A stretch of 6,183 nt of DNA from Microbacteriaceae bacterium (GTDB taxonomy: Bacteria; Actinomycetota; Actinomycetes; Actinomycetales; Microbacteriaceae), in assembly GCA_947447385.1 (NCBI GenBank), contig CANFKN010000076.1, forward strand, positions 1 to 6,183, read 5' to 3'. This document shows, piece after piece, positions 1 to 5,212 of this stretch. Within the stretch, counting starts at the first letter, position 1. Each line of letters opens with the position of its first letter. Under the pieces are notes generated by a model that was not told where the DNA came from, searched no databases, and worked only from the letters and a program-made list of their open reading frames with translations. The position numbers and the translations under genes are program-made.

Positions 1-996
1 AACTCGGGGGCGTCGACACAACCAGCGCCCAAGCAGCGAGCGGCCATTATCTATCGGGCCGATCGAGTCGACCTGTTGCGCCTGCACGCTGCAGTCAACG
101 CCAATCTTGCCGAGCTTGAATGGGCCGAAACCATCTGGCTGCCAACTGAAGCCGAGCAACCTGGTCACAGTCAGGTGCAAGATGCCTTGCGCGCTGGTGC
201 TACGACAATCGTTGTGGTTGGTGGCGATGGCACGATTCGCCATGTTCTGCAGGGTTTGTTCGAGAGCCCAGTTGACCCCGACACCGTGGCATTTGGAATC
301 GTGCCGGTTGGCACGGGCAATGTGTTGGCCCGAAATCTTGGTATTTCGCTAGGCAACATGCAACTTTCGATTCGGCGAGCGCTGCTTGGCGATGAGTGGC
401 GCATCGACCTCGGCTTGGCGCACCTGAGCTTTGAGGGCGATGAGGCTGACACCTCTCAGGTTTTTTCAGTGATGGCGGGTGTGGGTCTTGACGCGAAGAT
501 TTTCGCAAATACCGACAAAATGTTGAAAAGCCGCTTTGGCTGGGTCGCCTACATCGACGGCGGCATTAAGTCACTGCCCACTTTTTTTGAGAGGATGTCT
601 GTCTCTGTCAACGACGGCCCCTCGCGCACTTTGAAGTTGCACAGTTTGATTGTTGGCAACTGTGGCCTTTTGCCTGGTGGCATCTTGCTAATGCCTGATG
701 CGTCTGTCGATGATGGCGTTTTAGATGTGGCAGCCGTTGGGCCTCGACGCTTCTGGAACTGGGTTTCGTTTTGGTCGCGCGTAACTTGGCAAAACGGAGT
801 TATTCGTCGCATTCCGGCTGGCCGACGGTTGATGGATTCAACGGCGAACGTCAAGACTCTTGAGAACCTAAGCGGGCAGAAAATTGTGATTTCACCTGAA
901 CGCCCAGTTGACATGCAACTCGATGGTGACCCGATTGGCACCGTGACCGGTGTTGAGTTTAGGGTTTTGCCTGGTGCACTGCGCGTGCGTCTTTAA
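1..996 (+). CDS. Diacylglycerol kinase family lipid kinase, 5' end outside the window
   Basis: Probable ATP-dependent lipid kinase of the DagK/YegS/DgkB family, which phosphorylates diacylglycerol or a related lipid at the inner face of the membrane. Residues are numbered from base 1, codon 1. The catalytic domain shows GGDGT at 74-78 and PVGTGN at 102-107, followed by LARNLG. The C-terminal domain shows AGVGLDA near 159-165, GNCGLLPGG at 219-227, MPDASVDDGVLDV, and DGD at 308-310, ending in PGALRVRL. The frame is open to base 1. Codons before the TTG at 76 read AAIIYRADRVDLL, which fits the family's N-terminal strand (usually like V-Y-N-P-x-K-x-D), so the true start is upstream of the window and the TTG is not the start. 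The family's usual Asn-Pro is Arg-Ala here, and the usual DGE is DGD. 331 residues are visible. Family assignment is firm; the exact lipid substrate is not known. Confidence 0.93.
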   Translation, partial: NSGASTQPAPKQRAAIIYRADRVDLLRLHAAVNANLAELEWAETIWLPTEAEQPGHSQVQDALRAGATTIVVVGGDGTIRHVLQGLFESPVDPDTVAFGIVPVGTGNVLARNLGISLGNMQLSIRRALLGDEWRIDLGLAHLSFEGDEADTSQVFSVMAGVGLDAKIFANTDKMLKSRFGWVAYIDGGIKSLPTFFERMSVSVNDGPSRTLKLHSLIVGNCGLLPGGILLMPDASVDDGVLDVAAVGPRRFWNWVSFWSRVTWQNGVIRRIPAGRRLMDSTANVKTLENLSGQKIVISPERPVDMQLDGDPIGTVTGVEFRVLPGALRVRL

Positions 997-1019
997 CCTT
1001 TGTGCCTCCCAGCAGAGAA

Positions 1020-1032
1020 ACAAATAATTTGT
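1020..1032. promoter_or_regulatory. 13-bp palindrome before the 23-bp repeat array
   Basis: ACAAAT-A-ATTTGT is a perfect inverted repeat with 6-bp arms and a single central base. The arm ATTTGT recurs in direct orientation in the first and third full repeat units downstream (about 1059-1064 and 1105-1110), so this may be an extra binding site for the same protein in dimer arrangement. It lies 24 bases after the kinase stop codon. It has no U-tract and is too short to be a terminator. The operator role is inferred. Confidence 0.35.
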
Positions 1033-1124
1033 GGCCTTTGTTTTGCAAAAAGTCTGGAATTTGTTTTGTAGATTGTCTGCAAATTGTATTGTAGAAACTA
1101 TGGAATTTGTATTGTAGGTACTCG
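1033..1124 (+). repeat. Four tandem 23-bp units, likely operator array of the ATPase gene
   Basis: Units start at 1033, 1056, 1079 and 1102, exactly 23 bp apart. The last three share a 16-bp core: GGAATTTGTTTTGTAG (1056), GCAAATTGTATTGTAG (1079) and GGAATTTGTATTGTAG (1102). Identities over the core are 13/16, 14/16 and 15/16 pairwise, each followed by 7 variable bases. The first unit (1033) is degenerate, matching the second at 17 of 23 positions, and contains the perfect palindrome TTTTGCAAAA at 1041-1050. The stretch 1018-1120 is about 30% G+C by hand count, far below the flanking genes. The array ends where the ATPase Shine-Dalgarno begins, so a bound protein would probably block transcription or early translation. 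A promoter presumably lies inside it, but no convincing -35/-10 pair was found. Confidence 0.75.
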
Positions 1125-1127
1125 AGG
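1124..1127 (+). promoter_or_regulatory. Ribosome binding site of the ATPase gene
   Basis: GAGG sits 5 bases before the ATG at 1133. It is one of the clearer Shine-Dalgarno sequences in the window and supports that start. Its first base is also the last base of the fourth 23-bp repeat unit. Confidence 0.6.
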
Positions 1128-1132
1128 TTGCT

Positions 1133-2392
1133 ATGACTTACATTCTGCGTCATGTCGACGCCTTTTTAGACGAGCATTTTCACTCGTTGCCTGCCATGTT
1201 GCTTGATGGCCCGAAAGCTGTGGGCAAGAGTTCTACTGCGCGCAGGCGTGCCAAAAGTGTTTATGACCTTTCTTCACCAAGGTCTCGTGAGCTTGCCCTT
1301 GCTGACGGGGAGCTAGTCACCAAAGGCGAGAAGCCAGTTTTCATCGACGAATGGCAACGCGTGCCAGAAGTGTGGGACGCAATTAGGAACGCTGTAGATC
1401 ATGACCACACAGGCGGCAGTTTCTTGTTGGCTGGCTCTGCTGATGCTCCTGGAACGCATTCGGGCGCTGGTCGAATTGTTTCTGTTCGCATGCGGCCAAT
1501 GACATTGATTGAACGGGGGCTAACTCAACCAACTGTGAGTTTAGGCGCTCTTAAGATGGCTACAGCGACTGTTGAAGGTGAGACGGCTTTCAACTTGCCA
1601 AATTACGCAACTGCGATTGTGCGCGGAGGTTTTCCGGGAATGCAAGCTTTGCCCCGCGGTGCGATCGAATTGCAGCTCGAGGGTTACCTGCAGAGAGTTA
1701 TCGATCGAGATTTTCCCGAGGCTGGTCTAGCAGTGCGCAGACCCGCGTCGCTAATGGCATGGCTTCGCTCGTTTGCGGCTGCTTCAGCGACGACAGCTAG
1801 TTGGGAATCGATTCGCGACGGGGCAACGGCTGGAAGCATCGAAAAGCCATCTAGAACTGCGACTACGCCTTATGTTGAGATTTTGAAGCGACTTCGAGTC
1901 GTCGACGACATTGAGGCTTGGCTGCCTTCGCAAAATTTTCTCAACCGCATTTCGCAATCACCAAAGCACTTCTTGGTTGACCCAGCGCTAGCGGCGAGCC
2001 TTTTGGGTATTTCATCGGCGAGCCTGGTTTCAGGTGATGACAGCTTGGGTTCGTATCAAGGCTCGCCAATTTTTGGTCGCCTGTTCGAAAATTTAGTAGC
2101 CCTTCACCTTCAAACCTTTGCAATAAACAATCGTCTAAAAGTGCGCCACCTCAGAACCGGTAATGGCGAACACGAAGTCGACTTCATTCTTGAGCAACCC
2201 GACGGCCGCTTCATAGCCGTCGAGGCAAAGCTCAACGGGGTTGTCACAGATTCAGATCAAAAGCATCTGATGTGGCTGAAAGATAAAGTTGGTGACCAAA
2301 TGATTGACGCAGTGGTTATCAATACAGGGCAATATGCCTATCGCACCAAGCAGGGTGTCGCAGCTGTTCCACTTGCGCTGCTTGGCCCCTAG
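1133..2392 (+). CDS. AAA-type ATPase with C-terminal DUF4143 domain
   Basis: 419-residue P-loop ATPase of the DUF4143 family, a normal length for it. The N-terminal AAA domain has Walker A GPKAVGKS (26-33), Walker B PVFIDEWQRVP (68-78, Asp72-Glu73), a sensor-like FLLAGSA (97-103), and GRIVSVRMRPMTLIERG (113-129), the family's R-x-L-x-P-x-x-x-x-E region. A winged-helix-like middle (about 205-265) leads to SPKHFLVDPALAASLLG (276-292). The C-terminal domain has GRLFENLV (315-322), then HEVDF with Asp350, then VEAK (Glu364-x-Lys366), the order of a PD-(D/E)XK nuclease-fold core. All key residues are intact, so the gene looks functional. The cellular role of this family is not established; no toxin or partner gene is adjacent. 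It stands alone between a lipid kinase gene and convergent pheA. It carries seven AGA/AGG arginine codons against two in the longer pgm, which suggests foreign origin. Confidence 0.93.
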   Translation: MTYILRHVDAFLDEHFHSLPAMLLDGPKAVGKSSTARRRAKSVYDLSSPRSRELALADGELVTKGEKPVFIDEWQRVPEVWDAIRNAVDHDHTGGSFLLAGSADAPGTHSGAGRIVSVRMRPMTLIERGLTQPTVSLGALKMATATVEGETAFNLPNYATAIVRGGFPGMQALPRGAIELQLEGYLQRVIDRDFPEAGLAVRRPASLMAWLRSFAAASATTASWESIRDGATAGSIEKPSRTATTPYVEILKRLRVVDDIEAWLPSQNFLNRISQSPKHFLVDPALAASLLGISSASLVSGDDSLGSYQGSPIFGRLFENLVALHLQTFAINNRLKVRHLRTGNGEHEVDFILEQPDGRFIAVEAKLNGVVTDSDQKHLMWLKDKVGDQMIDAVVINTGQYAYRTKQGVAAVPLALLGP

Positions 2393-2397
2393 TTAGG

Positions 2398-2430
2398 CAG
2401 GGTTAATGTTTGTTGCAGGGTTAGTGTTTG
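2398..2430. repeat. Tandem 15-bp repeat (18-bp period) at the pheA 3' end
   Basis: CAGGGTTAATGTTTG (2398-2412) and CAGGGTTAGTGTTTG (2416-2430) match at 14 of 15 positions, 18 bp apart. The second copy contains the last codons and TAA stop of pheA (minus strand, 2421-2423). Because the period is a multiple of three, the first copy supplies another in-frame TAA (2403-2405) six codons further on. It reads as a recent tandem duplication of the gene end. The 28-bp gap between the convergent genes has no convincing terminator hairpin. Confidence 0.7.
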
Positions 2431-3404
2431 CGGCCAAGCTCGGCTAGCCAAACCTCGGCCGCCGCGAATGCCGCGTCTGAGTTGTTGCCTGAGTGCACTG
2501 ATGCTTCTCGGTCGGCGCGTGGGTATGAACCCAAGAAGATCACGCGCGGGCTGAAGCGGTGCAGACCCTTGACGGCTTCTGCCACTGCCGAGTCGAGCAC
2601 GTGGCCCTCGGCGTCGATGTTGAAGCGATAGCGGCCGAGACGGTCACCGATTGGGCGCGATTCGATGCGGCTCAGGTTGACGCCGCGGGTTGCGAACTGC
2701 TCAAGCATTTCAAGAAGAGCACCTGGGCGATCTTCTGGTAATTCAACGATTACCGAAGTCTTGTCGGCTCCGGTTGGCGTTGGCAGGTTTCCTGCAGATG
2801 AACCCTGCAGTGCAATCTGAATGAATCGGGTCTGAGCGTGCTCATATTCACCGATGTTTGTTGCGAGAATTTCGACCGGGTAATGGCGAATGATTGATGG
2901 AGCTGAAACGGCAGCATCGGCATTGCCGGGTTTGCCGAGACCGTCGAGGTCAGCAACGAGGTTGGCTGCCGCTGCGGCGGTTGAAGTTGCCGGCAGGTGG
3001 GTGTGGCCTGGCAGGTTCGCTTGCAGCCATTTGCGAGTTTGGGCATAGGCAACCGGGTGGGTTGCAATGGTGTGAACGTCGGCGAGCTTGGTGCCTGGGC
3101 GGGCGACTAGGTCGAATGTGACCGGCACAAGATATTCACCGACGATGCGAATTTTCGCGTCGGCAGCTAGCGCATCAAGAGTTGCTGACACGCCACCTTC
3201 GATTGAATTCTCAACTGGAATCACCGCGCCGACTGATTCGCCAGCTAGCACTGCGTCAATTGCATCTTGAACGTGAGACACGGCGTGCCAAATCGCACCG
3301 GCCGCTTCAGGCACCTGCGCGAGCGCGAGCTCGGTGAATGTGCCGACTGGGCCGAGATAAGAATATGTTGCGGTTTTGCTAACGTTCGACGATTCTGCTG
3401 TCAT
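2421..3404 (-). CDS. pheA: Prephenate dehydratase with C-terminal ACT domain
   Basis: Converts prephenate to phenylpyruvate with loss of water and CO2, the committed step to phenylalanine, in the cytoplasm. The 327-residue protein is a monofunctional PheA without a chorismate mutase domain. The N-terminal catalytic domain shows YLGPVGTFTELAL (16-28) and IPVENSIEGGV (62-72). AAVSAPSIIRHYPVEIL leads to the QTRF motif with the catalytically important Thr192-Arg193-Phe194. The ACT domain (about 215-295) carries GALL (228-231) and ESRP (248-251), the motifs for phenylalanine binding, so feedback inhibition by phenylalanine is expected. A roughly 30-residue tail follows the ACT domain. ATG at 3404 is the natural start: no good Shine-Dalgarno precedes it, but a TAACCT box six bases upstream suggests a leaderless message. 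It is divergent from pgm and convergent with the ATPase gene. Confidence 0.96.
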   Translation of the reverse strand: MTAESSNVSKTATYSYLGPVGTFTELALAQVPEAAGAIWHAVSHVQDAIDAVLAGESVGAVIPVENSIEGGVSATLDALAADAKIRIVGEYLVPVTFDLVARPGTKLADVHTIATHPVAYAQTRKWLQANLPGHTHLPATSTAAAAANLVADLDGLGKPGNADAAVSAPSIIRHYPVEILATNIGEYEHAQTRFIQIALQGSSAGNLPTPTGADKTSVIVELPEDRPGALLEMLEQFATRGVNLSRIESRPIGDRLGRYRFNIDAEGHVLDSAVAEAVKGLHRFSPRVIFLGSYPRADREASVHSGNNSDAAFAAAEVWLAELGRKH

Positions 3405-3438
3405 AGCTCAAGGTTAGCTGTCAATATGACTTTATGAA
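3405..3438 (-). promoter_or_regulatory. Candidate leaderless promoter of pheA in the pheA-pgm gap
   Basis: On the minus strand TAACCT (plus 3411-3416) ends exactly six bases before the pheA ATG, the position of a -10 box (TANNNT) for a transcript that starts at the A of ATG. A weak -35, TTCATA (plus 3433-3438), lies 16 bp upstream and overlaps the pgm start codon. Only 29 bp separate the two start codons, so the pheA and pgm promoters must overlap each other or coding sequence. No Shine-Dalgarno is seen on either side. Confidence 0.35.
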
Positions 3439-5056
3439 CGAGCGTGCGGGGCAAAAAGCTGGCCCAAGTGACCTAATCGATGTTGCCAAACTTATTGACG
3501 ACTATTTCGCAATAAAGCCCGATGTAAACAACCCTGATCAGAAGGTTGCGTTTGGCACCAGCGGTCACCGCGGCACGGCTTTGAACGGCTCGTTCAACGA
3601 AGACCACATTGCTGCCATCACCCAAGCGATTGTTGAATATCGCCGCGGGGCAGGCATCGGTGGCCCAATCTATGTTGGCAAAGACACTCACGCGCTGAGC
3701 GGCCCAGCCGAAACCACCGCGCTTGAGGTGCTCGCTGGCAACGACATTGTCGCACTGATTGATAGCAACGACGGATACACCCCGACGCCGGCAGTTTCGG
3801 TGGCGATTATCAATCACAATGCGGGCAAGGCTGCTGATGCAACCGACCTTGCCGACGGTCTGGTTATCACCCCGAGCCACAATCCGCCGACCGATGGTGG
3901 TTTTAAGTACAACCCACCGCACGGTGGCCCAGCCGATAGCGATGTGACCAACTGGGTTGCTGCCCGTGCCAATGAGATTATCGCTGGCGGTCTTCGTGAG
4001 GTTAAGCGTGCCAAGCCAAACGCAGCAAAGTTTGATTTTCGCGAGAACTATGTCAGCCAACTTGGTGATGTGCTAAACCTTAAGGCCATCGCGGGTAGTG
4101 ACGTTAGCATTGGTGCCGACCCGATGGGTGGCGCATCGGTCGATTATTGGGGTTTGATCGGCGAGCGCTATGGCCTAAACCTAACCGTGGTCAACCCCGA
4201 AGTTGATTTTCAGTTCGGCTTTATGAGTCTCGACTGGGACTCAAAGATTCGCATGGACTGCAGCTCACCATTCGCGATGGCAAGCCTGATTGCAGGTCGC
4301 GACCGCTTTGACATTTCAACCGGCAACGATGCTGACGCTGACCGTCACGGAATCGTCACGCGCGATCACGGGCTCATGAACCCGAACCACTTCTTGGCTG
4401 TAAGCATTGGCTACCTCTATAACAACCGCCCGGGCTGGAGCCCATCGGCTGCGGTTGGCAAAACCATGGTTTCATCGTCGATCATCGACCGCGTGGTTGA
4501 CGACCTCGGGCGCAGGCTAATCGAAGTGCTGGTCGGTTTCAAATGGTTCGTGCCAGGGCTAATCGACGGCTCGGTAGGTTTTGGTGGCGAAGAGTCAGCC
4601 GGCGCATCGTTCTTGCGCCTAGACGGCAAGAGTTGGAGCACCGACAAAGACGGGCTGATCTTGGCGCTGCTTGCGGCCGAAATCACCGCCGTGACCGGCC
4701 GCACGCCGAGCCAGCACTACGCCGACCTAACTGCCAAGTTTGGCGCACCAGCCTACGAACGCATCGACGCACCAGCCAGCAGCGAACAAAAGAGCAAACT
4801 TGGCAAGTTGTCGGCGAGCGCAGTAACCGCTGCCGACCTTGCGGGTGAACCCATTGTCGAGATTCTCACCCACGCCCCTGGCAACGGTGCGGCGCTCGGC
4901 GGGCTCAAGGTCGCAACTAAGAACGCTTGGTTTGCCGCAAGGCCGTCGGGCACCGAGAACGTTTACAAGATCTATGGCGAATCGTTCTTAGGCGCCGATC
5001 ACCTGAAGCTAGTGCAGGTTGAGGCCAAGGCACTTGTTGACGGCGTGCTCGGCTAG
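3434..5056 (+). CDS. pgm: Phosphoglucomutase (alpha-D-glucose phosphate-specific)
   Basis: Interconverts glucose-6-phosphate and glucose-1-phosphate through a phosphoserine enzyme, feeding glycogen, UDP-glucose and cell-surface sugars. Length 540 residues, close to the E. coli Pgm type (546). Visible motifs: GTSGHRG (41-47); the phosphoserine loop TPSHNPP with Ser148 (146-152), then TDGGFKYNPPHGGPAD; the Mg2+ loop GNDADADRH with Asp299, Asp301 and Asp303; the sugar-binding loop GFGGEESAGASF (382-393); and the phosphate-binding loop RPSGTENVYKIYGESF (503-518). All four domains are complete. The N-terminus NERAGQKAGPSDLIDVAKL matches the family beginning, which fixes the ATG at 3434 although no Shine-Dalgarno precedes it. 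A tiny ATG-ACT-TTA-TGA frame at 3426-3437 overlaps this start and is probably chance. Divergent from pheA; followed by a 156-bp gap to the MFS gene. Confidence 0.97.
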   Translation: MNERAGQKAGPSDLIDVAKLIDDYFAIKPDVNNPDQKVAFGTSGHRGTALNGSFNEDHIAAITQAIVEYRRGAGIGGPIYVGKDTHALSGPAETTALEVLAGNDIVALIDSNDGYTPTPAVSVAIINHNAGKAADATDLADGLVITPSHNPPTDGGFKYNPPHGGPADSDVTNWVAARANEIIAGGLREVKRAKPNAAKFDFRENYVSQLGDVLNLKAIAGSDVSIGADPMGGASVDYWGLIGERYGLNLTVVNPEVDFQFGFMSLDWDSKIRMDCSSPFAMASLIAGRDRFDISTGNDADADRHGIVTRDHGLMNPNHFLAVSIGYLYNNRPGWSPSAAVGKTMVSSSIIDRVVDDLGRRLIEVLVGFKWFVPGLIDGSVGFGGEESAGASFLRLDGKSWSTDKDGLILALLAAEITAVTGRTPSQHYADLTAKFGAPAYERIDAPASSEQKSKLGKLSASAVTAADLAGEPIVEILTHAPGNGAALGGLKVATKNAWFAARPSGTENVYKIYGESFLGADHLKLVQVEAKALVDGVLG

Positions 5057-5085
5057 GGCTTGCGTGGCCGGAGGGCATCCGAGTT

Positions 5086-5125
5086 AAATAATCGTTACCG
5101 AGGGAAATAAATCGTTTTCAAGGTA
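5086..5125 (+). repeat. Two tandem 20-bp units upstream of the MFS gene
   Basis: Bases 5086-5105 and 5106-5125 match at 14 of 20 positions. The shared part centres on ATCGTT (5091-5096 and 5111-5116) followed by a C-x-AGG pattern. A 20-bp period puts the two sites on about the same face of the helix, as for a repressor or activator pair. An AATAAT (5087-5092), five of six to a -10 consensus, overlaps the first unit, and a weak -35-like TTTTCA (5115-5120) overlaps the second. A dedicated regulator gene is not in the window. Confidence 0.4.
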
Positions 5126-5143
5126 GGTTTGGTTATGCATAAG
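5115..5143 (+). promoter_or_regulatory. Possible promoter of the MFS gene (alternative to an upstream one)
   Basis: TTTTCA (5115-5120) and CATAAG (5138-5143) are 17 bp apart, each matching four of six consensus positions. Transcription would start near 5150 and give a leader of about 60 bases. It competes with a start near 5099 driven by AATAAT at 5087-5092, which lacks a clear -35; only the latter would transcribe the mini-ORF at 5135. The perfect palindrome TTATGCATAA (5133-5142) overlaps the proposed -10. Confidence 0.25.
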
Positions 5144-5149
5144 AAGTAG
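5135..5149 (+). CDS. Possible 4-codon leader peptide (M-H-K-K)
   Basis: ATG-CAT-AAG-AAG-TAG, preceded by AGGTAGG (5121-5127), whose last AGG ends 7 bases before the ATG, a usable Shine-Dalgarno. Its lysine codons and stop form the 5' arm of the hairpin at 5142-5172, the arrangement expected if translation of the leader controls folding ahead of the efflux gene. Short ORFs arise easily by chance, so this is a hypothesis only; it also needs a promoter upstream of about 5120. Confidence 0.25.
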   Translation: MHKK

Positions 5150-5172
5150 GGCGCGCATCTAGCCCCTCTTCT
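5142..5172 (+). promoter_or_regulatory. Leader hairpin upstream of the MFS gene
   Basis: AGAAG-t-A-GGGC (5142-5152) can pair with GCCC-c-T-CTTCT (5162-5172): ten base pairs with one single-base bulge on each side and a 9-base loop. No U-tract follows, so it is not a classical terminator. It could be an mRNA attenuator or, as DNA, an inverted-repeat operator. Its 3' arm contains TCTT, complementary to AAGA in the weak Shine-Dalgarno region of the MFS gene (about 5198-5205), so an alternative fold is conceivable. Confidence 0.4.
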
Positions 5173-5176
5173 AACC

Positions 5177-5187
5177 GGCGAATCGCC
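5177..5187 (+). promoter_or_regulatory. Small palindrome in the MFS leader
   Basis: GGCGA-A-TCGCC is a perfect inverted repeat with 5-bp arms and one central base, 26 bases before the MFS ATG. In RNA it would form a 4-bp stem with a 3-base loop. Its CGCC arm could alternatively pair with GGCG at 5150-5153 in the preceding hairpin. Role unknown. Confidence 0.3.
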
Positions 5188-5212
5188 AACCAATCACAAG
5201 AAACGAGTGCCA

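Noticed and set aside
76..78. TTG as the start of the lipid kinase gene
   Set aside because: The frame is open to base 1 and upstream codons encode the expected first strand of the domain, so the start lies outside the window.
549..941. 130-codon minus-strand frame inside the lipid kinase gene
   Set aside because: Antisense shadow of a gene with strong family motifs; composition is typical of a shadow frame.
1033..1124. CRISPR array or plasmid-type iterons
   Set aside because: Units are directly adjacent with only 7 variable bases, too short for CRISPR spacers, and no cas, rep or DnaA-box context is visible.
959..1153. 64-codon minus-strand frame across the repeat array
   Set aside because: It overlaps the kinase end and the ATPase start, and its residues mostly reflect translation of the AT-rich repeats; no support as a gene.
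2387..2402. Bidirectional terminator between the ATPase and pheA (CCCT...AGGG)
   Set aside because: Four-bp stem with an 8-base loop and no U-tract on either strand.
3419..3424. Perfect -35 consensus TTGACA on the minus strand for pheA
   Set aside because: No -10-like sequence lies 16-18 bp downstream; TATGAC is only 13 bp away and overlaps the pheA ATG, so the match is probably chance.
3426..3437. Three-codon ORF ATG-ACT-TTA-TGA overlapping the pgm start
   Set aside because: No ribosome site, and very short ORFs of this kind are frequent by chance.
3473..4060. 195-codon open frame on the minus strand inside pgm
   Set aside because: It lies wholly antisense to a clearly conserved enzyme gene, its translation matches no family I recognise, and it has no ribosome site.
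5069..5081. Terminator hairpin CGGA-GGGCA-TCCG after pgm
   Set aside because: Only a 4-bp stem, and the following sequence is A-rich rather than a U-tract; not enough to call a terminator.
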